Positions 7,727 to 15,655 of a DNA stretch of 30,282 bases are shown here, one piece after another. Both the position numbers and the translations under genes were made by a program. Position 1 is the stretch's first letter. The number at the start of each line of letters is the position of its first letter. Source of the stretch: Chloroflexota bacterium (GTDB lineage: Bacteria; Chloroflexota; UBA4733). Below the pieces are notes generated by a model. That model had not been told where the DNA came from. It did not search any database and worked only from the letters and a program-made list of their open reading frames with translations. Location: NCBI GenBank assembly GCA_023489405.1, contig JAMDCW010000111.1:1730-32011 (forward strand), given 5' to 3'.

Positions 7727-7755
7727 AGTATACGGTACGGATTCGACGCTAGCAA
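7727..7755 (-). promoter_or_regulatory. Promoter of tRNA-Pro
   Basis: TTGCTA (7755-7750) and TATACT (7732-7727) on the minus strand are 17 bp apart. The -10 box ends 9 bases before the mature tRNA 5' end, so the leader would be only a few nucleotides. The remaining stretch to 7943 shows no gene or clear element. Confidence 0.65.
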
Positions 7756-7943
7756 CACTCCGCTTGGTATCAATCGAGGGTGGGTGGTGAGCTAGGGCGC
7801 TGTGCTGCTGTCGCAGGTGAAGACGCTACCGATCTGTCTGGGTAAGAGGAGGGGCTTGTCTTATTGGTGTCTCTCCCGATATCTCTTGCAAAAGGCTTCT
7901 TGAAAAGGTTTGGCATTCCACTTACCCAGGACACGCTCGGGAG

Positions 7944-9065
7944 CTATCCTTTCGGAATTTTCTGGGGATGGATGAGATCTGTCAGTAAGTCGGCCACGTA
8001 AAGGGTGCCGTTGACGGTAGCGAAGCCTTGAATATTGTTCCTCAGGCGTTCTCTTCTCAGCGGATCGTTAAGCAGATTTTGCGCTGCGCACCGGAGAAGA
8101 TCGGGCGATAGCTCTTTCTGACGGAATACGACTGCTGCGTCTGCCATCTCCAGGAGATGGGCATTAGCTTCTTGAGGTGATGTGCTGCGAGATGATGGGA
8201 GAGGGATGAGGATGGCGCACTTTCCTATTACGGCCAGCTCGGAAAGAGAAGCTGCACCCGCACGTGAAATCACGATGTCGGCGAGGGCGAGCGCATCGGC
8301 GTATTCCTCATCGAGAAAGGGGAGAGGAACGTACCGTTTGGCAAGTCTTTCGGGCAATGTCTGGCGAATGATACCGGCGCGATGGATCCAGCTCTTTCCC
8401 GTGCTATGGAGGACCTGGCAGAATTCGAGCCATTGAGCCAGATCTTTCCAGAGGAGCTCATTTACTGCTGCAGCGCCTTGTGAACCACCAAGAACTAGGA
8501 TAGTCGGTAACGCTTGCTCCAGGGAGAATTGAGCGCGTAAGCGTTCGGGATTTCCGGTGAATAGGCTGGAGCGCAAAGGGTTTCCTGTGATACGCACGCG
8601 GGTTTTGGGGAAGAACTGAGCGCTCTGAGAAAAGGCGACGGCGATATACGTAGCGAAAGGGGCGATGATACGATTCGACAGGTTGGGTTTCACATCTTGC
8701 TGGAGAGCGATAAAGGGGATGTTGAGAAAACGAGCGGCGAGACCGACAGGAACGGAGACATAGCCGCCGCACGTCAGCACGGCGGCGGCATGGATACGGC
8801 GCAGAATACGCAGAGCGTCGATACATCCTAGGGGAATGCGTAGGAAATCCGTGATGAGCTGCTTTCCGAGGAAGCGGTTGAGCTTTCCGGCACGGATAGG
8901 AAGCACGGGGAGTCCCGTTTTTTCAACGAGACTGAACTCTAAGCCGCGATGGGTAGCGATCCAAGTCACTGTGATTTCTGGATGGCGACGTCGCATCTCG
9001 GCAGCGACAGCGAGACCGGGGAATACGTGTCCACCTGAACCACCTCCTGCAATGACGATGTGCAC
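7944..9065 (-). CDS. murG: UDP-GlcNAc:lipid I N-acetylglucosaminyltransferase MurG
   Basis: MurG adds GlcNAc to lipid I on the inner membrane face, making lipid II for peptidoglycan. The 373-residue protein is of normal length and has the N-terminal glycine-rich loop IAGGGSGGHVFPGLAVA (about 4-20), then ITGNPLRSSLF and GGSQGAAAVNE typical of the GT28 fold. The start codon is GTG 9065 with AGGTAGG upstream, 6 bp after the ftsW stop. It is the last gene of the minus-strand division cluster. murC, murB and ftsQ, which often follow murG elsewhere, are not here. Confidence 0.96.
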   Translation of the reverse strand: MHIVIAGGGSGGHVFPGLAVAAEMRRRHPEITVTWIATHRGLEFSLVEKTGLPVLPIRAGKLNRFLGKQLITDFLRIPLGCIDALRILRRIHAAAVLTCGGYVSVPVGLAARFLNIPFIALQQDVKPNLSNRIIAPFATYIAVAFSQSAQFFPKTRVRITGNPLRSSLFTGNPERLRAQFSLEQALPTILVLGGSQGAAAVNELLWKDLAQWLEFCQVLHSTGKSWIHRAGIIRQTLPERLAKRYVPLPFLDEEYADALALADIVISRAGAASLSELAVIGKCAILIPLPSSRSTSPQEANAHLLEMADAAVVFRQKELSPDLLRCAAQNLLNDPLRRERLRNNIQGFATVNGTLYVADLLTDLIHPQKIPKG

Positions 9066-9071
9066 GCCAAC

Positions 9072-10340
9072 CTACCTTGTGCGAACTGCTCTAACCGGAC
9101 GCCGCGAACGGCTGTGGTGGCGTGGAGTCGAGCGATTGTGGGATTCCAGTATCTCTTTGAGGTGAGAAACTGGGGGTGGAGGGGGTGTTTCCTTTGCTGT
9201 TACGGTTGGAGCGACAGGGAGAGCGGGATGGGCGCTGATATTCAGCAAGAGTCCGGCGGCCACAAAGCTCATAACGAGCGACGATCCTCCGTAGCTGATG
9301 AAGGGTAGGGGCACTCCTGTGAAGGGTAGGGCAGAGGTGGTAGAAGCGATGTTGAGGACTGCCTGGCTGATGATGCTTGTGGTCACTCCATAGGCGAGAA
9401 TACCACCAAACTGGCTATCGGCGTTGCGGGCAACCATATAGCCGCGCCAACCTAAAGCGGCAAAGATGAGGAGGGTGCTCATAGCACCGACAAATCCGAG
9501 TTCTTCGCCTATAACAGCAAAAATACTATCGGTAGCGGGTTGTGGAAGGTAGTTGAATTTTTGGATGCCGCTGCCGATACCTTCTCCAGTAATTCCGCCG
9601 GAACCTAGAGCGATAAGCCCCTGTACGACTTGGTATGTTACGGACGTGCTATTTTTCGTACTGAGTGGATTCGTAAAAGCTTCTAGGCGATGAACACGAT
9701 AAGACGCCGAGTTCGCCAAAACGAAGACGACGACAAAAACCAGTGGTATGACACCAACAAGGTAACGTTTTGCTAATCCTGCGGCGAAGAGCACCCCCAA
9801 TCCTCCGGCCGCTACGACGAGTGAAGTGCCAAGATCGGGTTCTAGCTCTACTAACCCTGCTGGAATAACGATGATGATGAGAGCGAACAATAAGCCTGAC
9901 CTGAACGATCGTGCCCGATCAGGTTGCTGGGAGAACCACGTAGCTAATACCAAAACAACGGCTAACTTTGCTATCTCGCTGGGTTGAAAAGTGAATCCCC
10001 CGACGCTAAACCAGCGGGTTGCTCCGAAAATATGGCGACCAAAGATGGGAACGGTGAGAACTAATACGCAAGCAAGAAGATACCCCAGCCAAGCAAATCG
10101 ACGTAGTATGTGGAGTGGGAAAACAGATAGAATGAGGGAAGCAATGAGTGCTGGAACTAATGCTATAAGCTGGCGTTCCAAGTAATAGGTCGGTGGCTTA
10201 TTACCAGCGAGCGCTTGCCAAACGCTTGCACTATAGATCATCAGAATCCCGCCAATAGTTAGTAGAACGACAGCCGCTACCAGGATTGCATCGAAATGGC
10301 GAGCTTGTTTCCAGTAATACCGCAGAAGGCTCTTAATCAT
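9072..10340 (-). CDS. ftsW: SEDS-family septal peptidoglycan glycosyltransferase FtsW
   Basis: An integral membrane protein of 422 residues with about ten hydrophobic segments. SEDS proteins polymerise lipid II together with a partner class B PBP at the division site. The signature VPLPFISYGGSSL lies near the C-terminal end of the membrane region, with FGATRWFSVGGFTFQPSE earlier. The cytoplasmic tail has a run of five prolines and ends in an Arg-rich stretch (RHHSRSRRPVRAVRTR), unusually basic. The ORF is open to 10499 inside murD, but ATG 10340 is chosen: it is 4 bp after the murD stop and has GGAAGGG upstream. The position next to murD and murG favours FtsW over RodA. The partner gene ftsI is not in this cluster. 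Confidence 0.93.
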   Translation of the reverse strand: MIKSLLRYYWKQARHFDAILVAAVVLLTIGGILMIYSASVWQALAGNKPPTYYLERQLIALVPALIASLILSVFPLHILRRFAWLGYLLACVLVLTVPIFGRHIFGATRWFSVGGFTFQPSEIAKLAVVLVLATWFSQQPDRARSFRSGLLFALIIIVIPAGLVELEPDLGTSLVVAAGGLGVLFAAGLAKRYLVGVIPLVFVVVFVLANSASYRVHRLEAFTNPLSTKNSTSVTYQVVQGLIALGSGGITGEGIGSGIQKFNYLPQPATDSIFAVIGEELGFVGAMSTLLIFAALGWRGYMVARNADSQFGGILAYGVTTSIISQAVLNIASTTSALPFTGVPLPFISYGGSSLVMSFVAAGLLLNISAHPALPVAPTVTAKETPPPPPVSHLKEILESHNRSTPRHHSRSRRPVRAVRTR

Positions 10341-10344
10341 CTTA

Positions 10345-11742
10345 CTAGAGCCCTTCCACCATTGTTTGGAGGATGATATCGTTGAATCGCTGGCCTCGTG
10401 CTTCGAAATCACGGAAGTGATCGAAGCTTGTACCACCAGGAGTAAAGAGGACGCAGTCACCGGGTTGGGCTGTGAGTGTTGCAATCTGCACGGCTTCATC
10501 GAAATCGGCTCGACAGAAGAGCTTGGGGCATCTTCCTATTCGTTCACTCGCAGCGATGATTGCTTCTTGTGCTATGGGAGCCAGGTCTCCTGTGAGAATT
10601 ACGGAACGAGCGCGAAAACATAATTCTTCCGCGACACGGTCCCACGGTAAGTGCTTGTCTCGCCCTGCTAGGATGACCACGAGGGGTTCGGAAAATGCTC
10701 GGAGGGCTGCAAGCACACGTTCCGGAGTTGTCGCGATTGAGTCGTTGAAATAACGTACACCATCGCGTTCGGCTACAAGTTGGAGGCGGTGGGAAACGCC
10801 CGTAAATGAGCGTAATGCCGTTGCGATTGCTTCTAGGTGTGCTCCAGAGCAGTGAGCAGCGAGCGCAGCGGCCAGGGCATTGGCGATATTGTGCTGTCCT
10901 AGTAGCTGAAGCTCGCTGCTCTGGATGAGATTGGATTCATCACCCTCGTAGCGCAAAACCAGATGACCATTTTGCAGGAAAGCGCATGTGGGGACATCGG
11001 GAATCTGCGTGATGGAGAAGAGGGCGACATTTGCTGGGGTTGATGCACTAAACGAGCTTACCGTCGGATCATCAGCATTGAGAATGGCCCAATCAGATGG
11101 TCCTTGGTGGGCAACGATAGTTCGTTTGGCATTCACATATTCTTGCCAGTCACGATGCCAATCCAGGTGATTTGGCGTAATATTTGTCACCACTGAGATG
11201 TTGGGGCTCTGCCTTAGATGCATAAGCTGGAAACTCGATAGCTCGAGCACTGCTCGCTTGAACGTATCGATGCAGGCTAGCTCACCCAGCACAGGACGCC
11301 CGATATTGCCGCCGAGAATGTGGGGAATCTGCGATTGAGCCAGCATTGTGCTGATCAGCGAAGTGGTGGTGGTTTTGCCGGCACTGCCGGTGATCCCAGT
11401 GACGGGGATACTACAGCGTTCTAGAAACAGGTGAATTGCACTTGAAATAGTAATTCCGCGAGCCCGGGCATCGACGAGGATCGGATGGTCTGGCCGGATT
11501 GCCGGACTGACGAAGATGGCATCACTCCACTCCAGAATGCGGTTGCGATTGTGATCTTCCAGATCGAACTCTACTGGAATATCTTGAATAGCTGCGAGCT
11601 GTTCGGCGAGCTGTTCGGAAGGAGCGATATCGGAAATGAGAATGTGAGCGCCTTCACGATGGAGGTAACGGACTAAAGAAACGCCTTCACGCCGGCCAAA
11701 GCCAAAGATGGTGACGCGTTGTTTATAGAAACTTCGTGTCAT
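10345..11742 (-). CDS. murD: UDP-N-acetylmuramoyl-L-alanine:D-glutamate ligase MurD
   Basis: This cytoplasmic ATP-dependent ligase adds D-Glu to UDP-MurNAc-L-Ala. The 465-residue protein has the three Mur-ligase domains: an N-terminal nucleotide-sugar domain (GFGRREGVSLVRYL), a central ATPase with the P-loop GITGSAGKTTTT at 116-127, and a C-terminal domain starting around NDSIATTPERVLAAL with GRDKHLPW. The spacing of these blocks matches MurD better than MurC, E or F. The C-terminal FTPGGTSFDHFRDFEARG is also MurD-like. ATG 11742 is 25 bp downstream of the ftsL-like gene. ftsI, murE, murF and mraY, usually between ftsL and murD, are absent. Confidence 0.95.
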   Translation of the reverse strand: MTRSFYKQRVTIFGFGRREGVSLVRYLHREGAHILISDIAPSEQLAEQLAAIQDIPVEFDLEDHNRNRILEWSDAIFVSPAIRPDHPILVDARARGITISSAIHLFLERCSIPVTGITGSAGKTTTTSLISTMLAQSQIPHILGGNIGRPVLGELACIDTFKRAVLELSSFQLMHLRQSPNISVVTNITPNHLDWHRDWQEYVNAKRTIVAHQGPSDWAILNADDPTVSSFSASTPANVALFSITQIPDVPTCAFLQNGHLVLRYEGDESNLIQSSELQLLGQHNIANALAAALAAHCSGAHLEAIATALRSFTGVSHRLQLVAERDGVRYFNDSIATTPERVLAALRAFSEPLVVILAGRDKHLPWDRVAEELCFRARSVILTGDLAPIAQEAIIAASERIGRCPKLFCRADFDEAVQIATLTAQPGDCVLFTPGGTSFDHFRDFEARGQRFNDIILQTMVEGL

Positions 11743-11767
11743 TGCGATATTCTCATCATCTTTTCCC

Positions 11768-12226
11768 TTAGGATGCTGAGCGTGAAACCGTGTTCACGGG
11801 GGCGGGAATCTGGATGTATTGAATAGTGCGCGGATCTACTGGGATGAGGCCGAGCTGGGATGCTTCTTGTTGGATCCGCTGAAGTGAAGCTCCTTGTTCG
11901 ATGTCGGTTTTGAGCACCCCATTGCGCTGCAAGAGTAGCTGTTCTTCTGTATGAAGGTCCATAAGGGAATGGGCGATTTGAACGCCTTGGTTATATTCGC
12001 TGAGGTAGAAGAAGCCCAATAGCGCCAGGATGCATAAGGAAAGTACGATGCGCAACACTAATGTGGCGTGCTCGACGGTCCAGCGTCCGCTGACTTCTGT
12101 ACCGAGTGTGACGTGCAAGTCGAGCGGGCGTCGAATGGCTACTGCGGCGCCGAACCGGAGGGAGCGAGAGTGTGCACCTCGCCGCCGAAGGAAGTTTGCC
12201 GATTTGGAGTTCCAGAGCTGTGCCAA
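11768..12226 (-). CDS. ftsL: FtsL-like septum protein (one transmembrane segment plus coiled coil)
   Basis: A 152-residue bitopic membrane protein. A basic cytoplasmic N-terminus of about 55 residues is followed by one hydrophobic segment (LRIVLSLCILALLGFFYL). Next comes a short heptad-like region (HTEEQLLLQRNGVLKTDIEQ) and a Pro-rich end. This matches FtsL/DivIC topology, and position directly after rsmH is the standard ftsL locus. In known systems FtsL bridges FtsQ/DivIB to the FtsWI synthase. The start is TTG 12226, strongly supported by GGGAGGTGA 7 bases upstream. FtsL sequences are poorly conserved, so the name rests on topology and synteny. Confidence 0.78.
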   Translation of the reverse strand: MAQLWNSKSANFLRRRGAHSRSLRFGAAVAIRRPLDLHVTLGTEVSGRWTVEHATLVLRIVLSLCILALLGFFYLSEYNQGVQIAHSLMDLHTEEQLLLQRNGVLKTDIEQGASLQRIQQEASQLGLIPVDPRTIQYIQIPAPVNTVSRSAS

Positions 12227-12241
12227 AGGTGGTTCACCTCC

Positions 12242-13189
12242 CTACTCGCCGAGCCTTTCTGCCACGCGCATTCGGGCGCTACGTGCTCGATGATTGTCGT
12301 TGATTTCTGCCGAAGAGGCAAAGATGGGGTGCTTGGTAACTATTCGTAATGACGCGTGATGAGCACACTGACAGTTAGGCAGCTCGGGAGGGCAAATGCA
12401 CTGGGATGCCTCTCGGAGAAAGAACCGCTTGACGATGCGGTCTTCTAGCGAATGGAAGCTGATGGCGACTAATCGGCCTCGCGGAGCTAGGGCTGTGGCT
12501 GCCTGCTGGAGTGCTCGCTGGAGCTGACCCAATTCGTCGTTGACGGCAATGCGCAAGGCTTGGAATATCTGAGTTGCCGGATGTATACCGAAGTGATGTG
12601 GTAGTTCTTTCGTGATGACCTGAGCGAGCTGGCTCGTCGTATCGATGGGGCCAAGCCGCCGTTGCTGAACGATAGCAGAAGCTAGGCGCTTCGCTGCGGG
12701 TGCCTCTCCATATACACGAAAGATATGCTCTAATTTTTCCGGTGATGCTCGATTGACATAGTCCCAAGCAGTAGGAATTGAGGCGCTGCGGTCGAATCGC
12801 ATATCTAATTTTGCTTCGTGGCGGAAAGACATGCCTCGCTGAGGTGAGTCGATTTGATACGAGGAAAACCCTAGGTCGAAGAGGATACCGTCCACAGAGG
12901 TGATTTCCAGTGTTCTGAGGACGTGGCTTAGATGATCGAACGGGGCGTATATCCCGATCCAGCGAGGCCCGTAGTGGTGAAGGCGTTCTTGGACTATGGC
13001 TAAAGACTCAGTGTCGCGATCGAGACCAATGAGGCGGCTGCTGGGACCACATGCTTCGAGAATAGCTTGTGCGTGTCCTCCCAAGCCTACGGTGCAGTCG
13101 ACGTACGTTTTGTGGCCGGCTGGCTGTAAAGCTTCGACGACAGCATCAAGCAGCACAGGGACATGTGGCGTATGTGTCAAGCTACTCAT
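12242..13189 (-). CDS. rsmH: 16S rRNA (cytosine-1402-N4)-methyltransferase RsmH (MraW)
   Basis: RsmH N4-methylates C1402 in the 16S rRNA decoding centre using SAM. The 315-residue protein has the expected blocks: HVPVLLDAVVEAL at the start, the SAM loop YVDCTVGLGGHAQAIL (about 29-44), GILFDLGFSSYQID, the RGMSFRHEAKLDMR segment near 120, and LVAISFHSLEDRIVKRFF towards the end. These are diagnostic. It is the first gene of the minus-strand cluster rsmH-ftsL-murD-ftsW-murG; mraZ, its usual upstream neighbour, is absent. Divergent genes begin at 13332. Confidence 0.96.
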   Translation of the reverse strand: MSSLTHTPHVPVLLDAVVEALQPAGHKTYVDCTVGLGGHAQAILEACGPSSRLIGLDRDTESLAIVQERLHHYGPRWIGIYAPFDHLSHVLRTLEITSVDGILFDLGFSSYQIDSPQRGMSFRHEAKLDMRFDRSASIPTAWDYVNRASPEKLEHIFRVYGEAPAAKRLASAIVQQRRLGPIDTTSQLAQVITKELPHHFGIHPATQIFQALRIAVNDELGQLQRALQQAATALAPRGRLVAISFHSLEDRIVKRFFLREASQCICPPELPNCQCAHHASLRIVTKHPIFASSAEINDNHRARSARMRVAERLGE

Positions 13190-13308
13190 GGCTATGAGGG
13201 TACCGCACCGACCGTACTTACTGATTGGATAACTTTCCTGATCGAGGGTAGGACGTTAGCATAGAGGGTTCATGGTGAGATAGACTGGGTTATAGTGTGC
13301 ACGACTAT

Positions 13309-13314
13309 TATAAT
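13309..13314 (+). promoter_or_regulatory. Perfect -10 box for the unknown-protein gene
   Basis: TATAAT at 13309-13314 is a perfect consensus, but I see no good -35 hexamer 16-18 bp upstream. A start site near 13320 would exclude the ORF's first TTG (13317) and supports starting at TTG 13332. ATTATAAT is itself palindromic, so it could also serve the divergent rsmH. Confidence 0.5.
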
Positions 13315-13331
13315 GATTGGGGGGGTGTGTC

Positions 13332-13745
13332 TTGCCCTACTTCATACTCGAGTTACCCCTGCTGTTTCCGATTGAAGAGGAGTTGGAGCTATCTGAGGGG
13401 GAAGAAGTCAATGGTCGTGTCCTTGCTGGAGCTGGGCTCATGATCGCGCAGCGTTTTTATGATACTGGGGTCATTGTTGATGAGCTTACTGACCGAGGTT
13501 GGATGGTGCGCCTCTTACCTGATGCTGATACTATTGCTCTTGTTCGTCAGGCGAGTCGCCAGGTAGTTGAGGAAGATGTTGCTGAGGTTTTAGAGCGACA
13601 CGACGGCCTTTTGATTTCTGTAGGAGATTATCCTGAGCCACGTGATAGTGATTTGCTCTGGGAAACGCGTGAAGGGCATTTGATTCCGCATTACCATGAA
13701 CCGGGTGGAGATCAAATAACCGTCGGGGAGGAAGGTAGGCACTAA
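13332..13745 (+). CDS. Unknown acidic protein
   Basis: I do not recognise this 137-residue protein. It begins PYFILELPLLFPIEEELEL, is acidic throughout, lacks a signal peptide or transmembrane segment, and has alternating hydrophobic stretches (GWMVRLLPDADTIALVRQ, DGLLISVGDYP) suggesting a compact alpha/beta fold. The C-terminus is His/Glu/Gly-rich and looks disordered. The frame is open from TTG 13317, but TTG 13332 is preferred: it follows the TATAAT box by about 18 bases and has a G-run at ribosome-binding distance. It is divergent from rsmH and is followed in another reading frame by a receiver-like gene, with which it may form a functional pair. Confidence 0.7.
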   Translation: MPYFILELPLLFPIEEELELSEGEEVNGRVLAGAGLMIAQRFYDTGVIVDELTDRGWMVRLLPDADTIALVRQASRQVVEEDVAEVLERHDGLLISVGDYPEPRDSDLLWETREGHLIPHYHEPGGDQITVGEEGRH

Positions 13746-13816
13746 CGAGCACCTCATCGGGATATTTACGAGATCGCCGGGCAGAGAAAGGGCGTTTCGT
13801 AGGCGAGCGCATTCTC

Positions 13817-14164
13817 GTGGTCGATGACAATGTGGGTACAGCAGTTTTGATCGCTGGTATTTTTCGGGATGAGGGAGCTGTCGTTGATGTTAGCCATAGT
13901 GCTGAGGCCGCGAGGGCGCAGGCGCTACGGAGGCGCCCTACTGCTATCATTCTGCACTTAGGAGCGCCACGAGATGCTGCGCTCGTCTTAACTGAGCGTC
14001 TTCGACAGCTAGAAGTGCTGTCGAAGACGCGTATCATTGTACTTTCCTGGGAATCAGACGCGAAAGCGACGGCTGTGCATGGTGCAGATGTCGTACTCTA
14101 TCGACCGTTTTCCCCTGAGCGCGTTCGTGATGAGCTTCTCCGGCTCTTGCGAGGTGCCACGTAG
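13817..14164 (+). CDS. Degenerate response-regulator receiver domain (pseudo-receiver)
   Basis: A single CheY-like domain of about 115 residues. The acidic pair after strand 1 is present (VVDDN), as is the strand-4 Ser (IIVLSW). The phospho-acceptor Asp after strand 3 is replaced: the family pattern xxLDLxxP reads IILHLGAP, so His stands for Asp. The conserved strand-5 Lys reads Arg (LYRPFSP). Phosphorylation at the usual site is therefore unlikely. GTG 13817 is the first standard start but cuts into strand 1. In-frame codons upstream encode GERILV, so an ATT start at 13811 or joining to the preceding gene by frameshift is possible; the frame is open from 13739 and shows a linker-like STSSGYLRDRRAEKG. 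No output domain is attached. Confidence 0.78.
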   Translation: MVDDNVGTAVLIAGIFRDEGAVVDVSHSAEAARAQALRRRPTAIILHLGAPRDAALVLTERLRQLEVLSKTRIIVLSWESDAKATAVHGADVVLYRPFSPERVRDELLRLLRGAT

Positions 14165-14261
14165 AGGGGGCACTCGCGTCTGCTGATCAAGTACGGTATA
14201 GTTTCAGGCCAACTTCTTGGATAGGTTTAGTCTTTTCGAATTTTGGGTAAGGAGTGGGCTA

Positions 14262-15653
14262 ATGACTACTCCCTCTTTGCGGAAGCCGCGCTATCTCATT
14301 TGGACTGTGGGCTGTCAAATGAATAAAGCGGACTCGGAGCGTATTGAGACGTTCCTCGATCGACAAGGTTGCGTACCGGCTCGTGCCCTCGAGGAAGCCG
14401 ATCTGGTGATTCTCAATACATGTGCCGTGCGTCGCAGCGCGGAAGAGCACACTGAAGGACAGCTTGGTCAGCTTGCCGGTTTTAAGAAGCGTGCTTCACA
14501 CCTAGCAGTGGCGATGACCGGGTGCATGGTCATGAATGACACGACACAGATGCAACGTCGCTATCCTATGGTCGATCTTTTTTTCAATTCACTCCAACCA
14601 GAGGCTCTACAGCAGCTTGTAAACCGCCCTCTCGATCAGCCGGTACCTATGTCGTTTGATCCGACACCAATCGAGATGGGGCCCGAAGCGTTATCGCCGG
14701 CGTTACACCAGCTCCGGTCGCACGAGGTCATGCGCTATGTGCCGGTGATTTATGGCTGTGATGAACATTGCACATACTGTATCGTGCCCTCGCGCCGTGG
14801 TCGTGAACGTAGCCGTCCGGTTGGTGAAATCGTGGCCCACGTAGAAGAGCTTGTCTCTGAGGGGGCGCGTGAAGTTACGCTGCTGGGGCAGATTGTCGAT
14901 CGCTATGGACATGACTTGTCGGGGCGACCGGACTTAGCATATCTTCTGGAACGCCTCAGTCTTATCTCGGGCTTGGAACGGATCCGGTTTTTGACCTCAC
15001 ATCCTCGGTACATCGATGAGCGGCTGATCGATGCGATGAGGGATCTCCCTAAAGTGTGTGAGTATATGCACCTTCCTGTGCAACATGGCGATGATGCGGT
15101 TCTGCGCCGAATGGGGCGCCCGTATAAAGTTGCGGATTACGAATACCTTGTGGATCACATTCGCGCTCGCCTACCAAACTGTAGCGTAAGTACTGACGTT
15201 ATCGTCGGTTTTTGTGGAGAAACTGATGAACAGTTCAGCCATCTGCTGAGTTTGCTTGATCGAGTTCGATTCGATGTTGTTCATGTCGCTGCCTATTCTC
15301 CGCGCCCTGATACGCCATCACAACGACACTTTGCTGACGATGTGCCTGGAGCGGTAAAAAAGGAGCGTTTATGGAGGGTAGAAGCACTGCAGGAGCGTAT
15401 TGGGCGTGAGATTAATGAAACCCTTGTAGGCACTCAACAGGAGATATTGGTGGAAGGGCGAGAACGGGAAGGATCGAGTCGTTGGAAAGGTCGCACGCGG
15501 ACGAATAAGATTACGTTCTTTTCAATCCAGGATACGACAGGGGACAACGAGCGTATGGACTATACGGGGCATCTGGTATACGTGCAGGTCGTTCAAGCGA
15601 GCGCACGTGCGCTCCAAGGTAGGGCGATTTTGCCGGCGCTGGTGGAGGCATAA
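14262..15653 (+). CDS. miaB: tRNA-2-methylthio-N6-dimethylallyladenosine synthase (MiaB-type radical SAM methylthiotransferase)
   Basis: MiaB adds the 2-methylthio group to i6A37 of tRNAs reading UNN codons. The 463-residue protein has three domains. The N-terminal UPF0004 domain has cluster-binding Cys18 (VGCQMN), Cys54 (LNTCAVR) and Cys88 (TGCMV). The radical SAM domain has CDEHCTYC (Cys166, 170, 173). A C-terminal TRAM-like region starts near the LVGTQQEILVEG segment. These features separate it from RimO and MtaB, though paralogue assignment by eye is not absolute. ATG 14262 is chosen because AAGGAG lies 8 bases upstream; the ORF also opens at TTG 14217. The TPR gene follows after 2 bp, so the two are co-transcribed. 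Confidence 0.92.
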   Translation: MTTPSLRKPRYLIWTVGCQMNKADSERIETFLDRQGCVPARALEEADLVILNTCAVRRSAEEHTEGQLGQLAGFKKRASHLAVAMTGCMVMNDTTQMQRRYPMVDLFFNSLQPEALQQLVNRPLDQPVPMSFDPTPIEMGPEALSPALHQLRSHEVMRYVPVIYGCDEHCTYCIVPSRRGRERSRPVGEIVAHVEELVSEGAREVTLLGQIVDRYGHDLSGRPDLAYLLERLSLISGLERIRFLTSHPRYIDERLIDAMRDLPKVCEYMHLPVQHGDDAVLRRMGRPYKVADYEYLVDHIRARLPNCSVSTDVIVGFCGETDEQFSHLLSLLDRVRFDVVHVAAYSPRPDTPSQRHFADDVPGAVKKERLWRVEALQERIGREINETLVGTQQEILVEGREREGSSRWKGRTRTNKITFFSIQDTTGDNERMDYTGHLVYVQVVQASARALQGRAILPALVEA

Positions 15654-15655
15654 CC

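Noticed and set aside
7576..7795. Small ORFs over tRNA-Pro
   Set aside because: They are shadows of the tRNA, and the gap upstream of it is non-coding.
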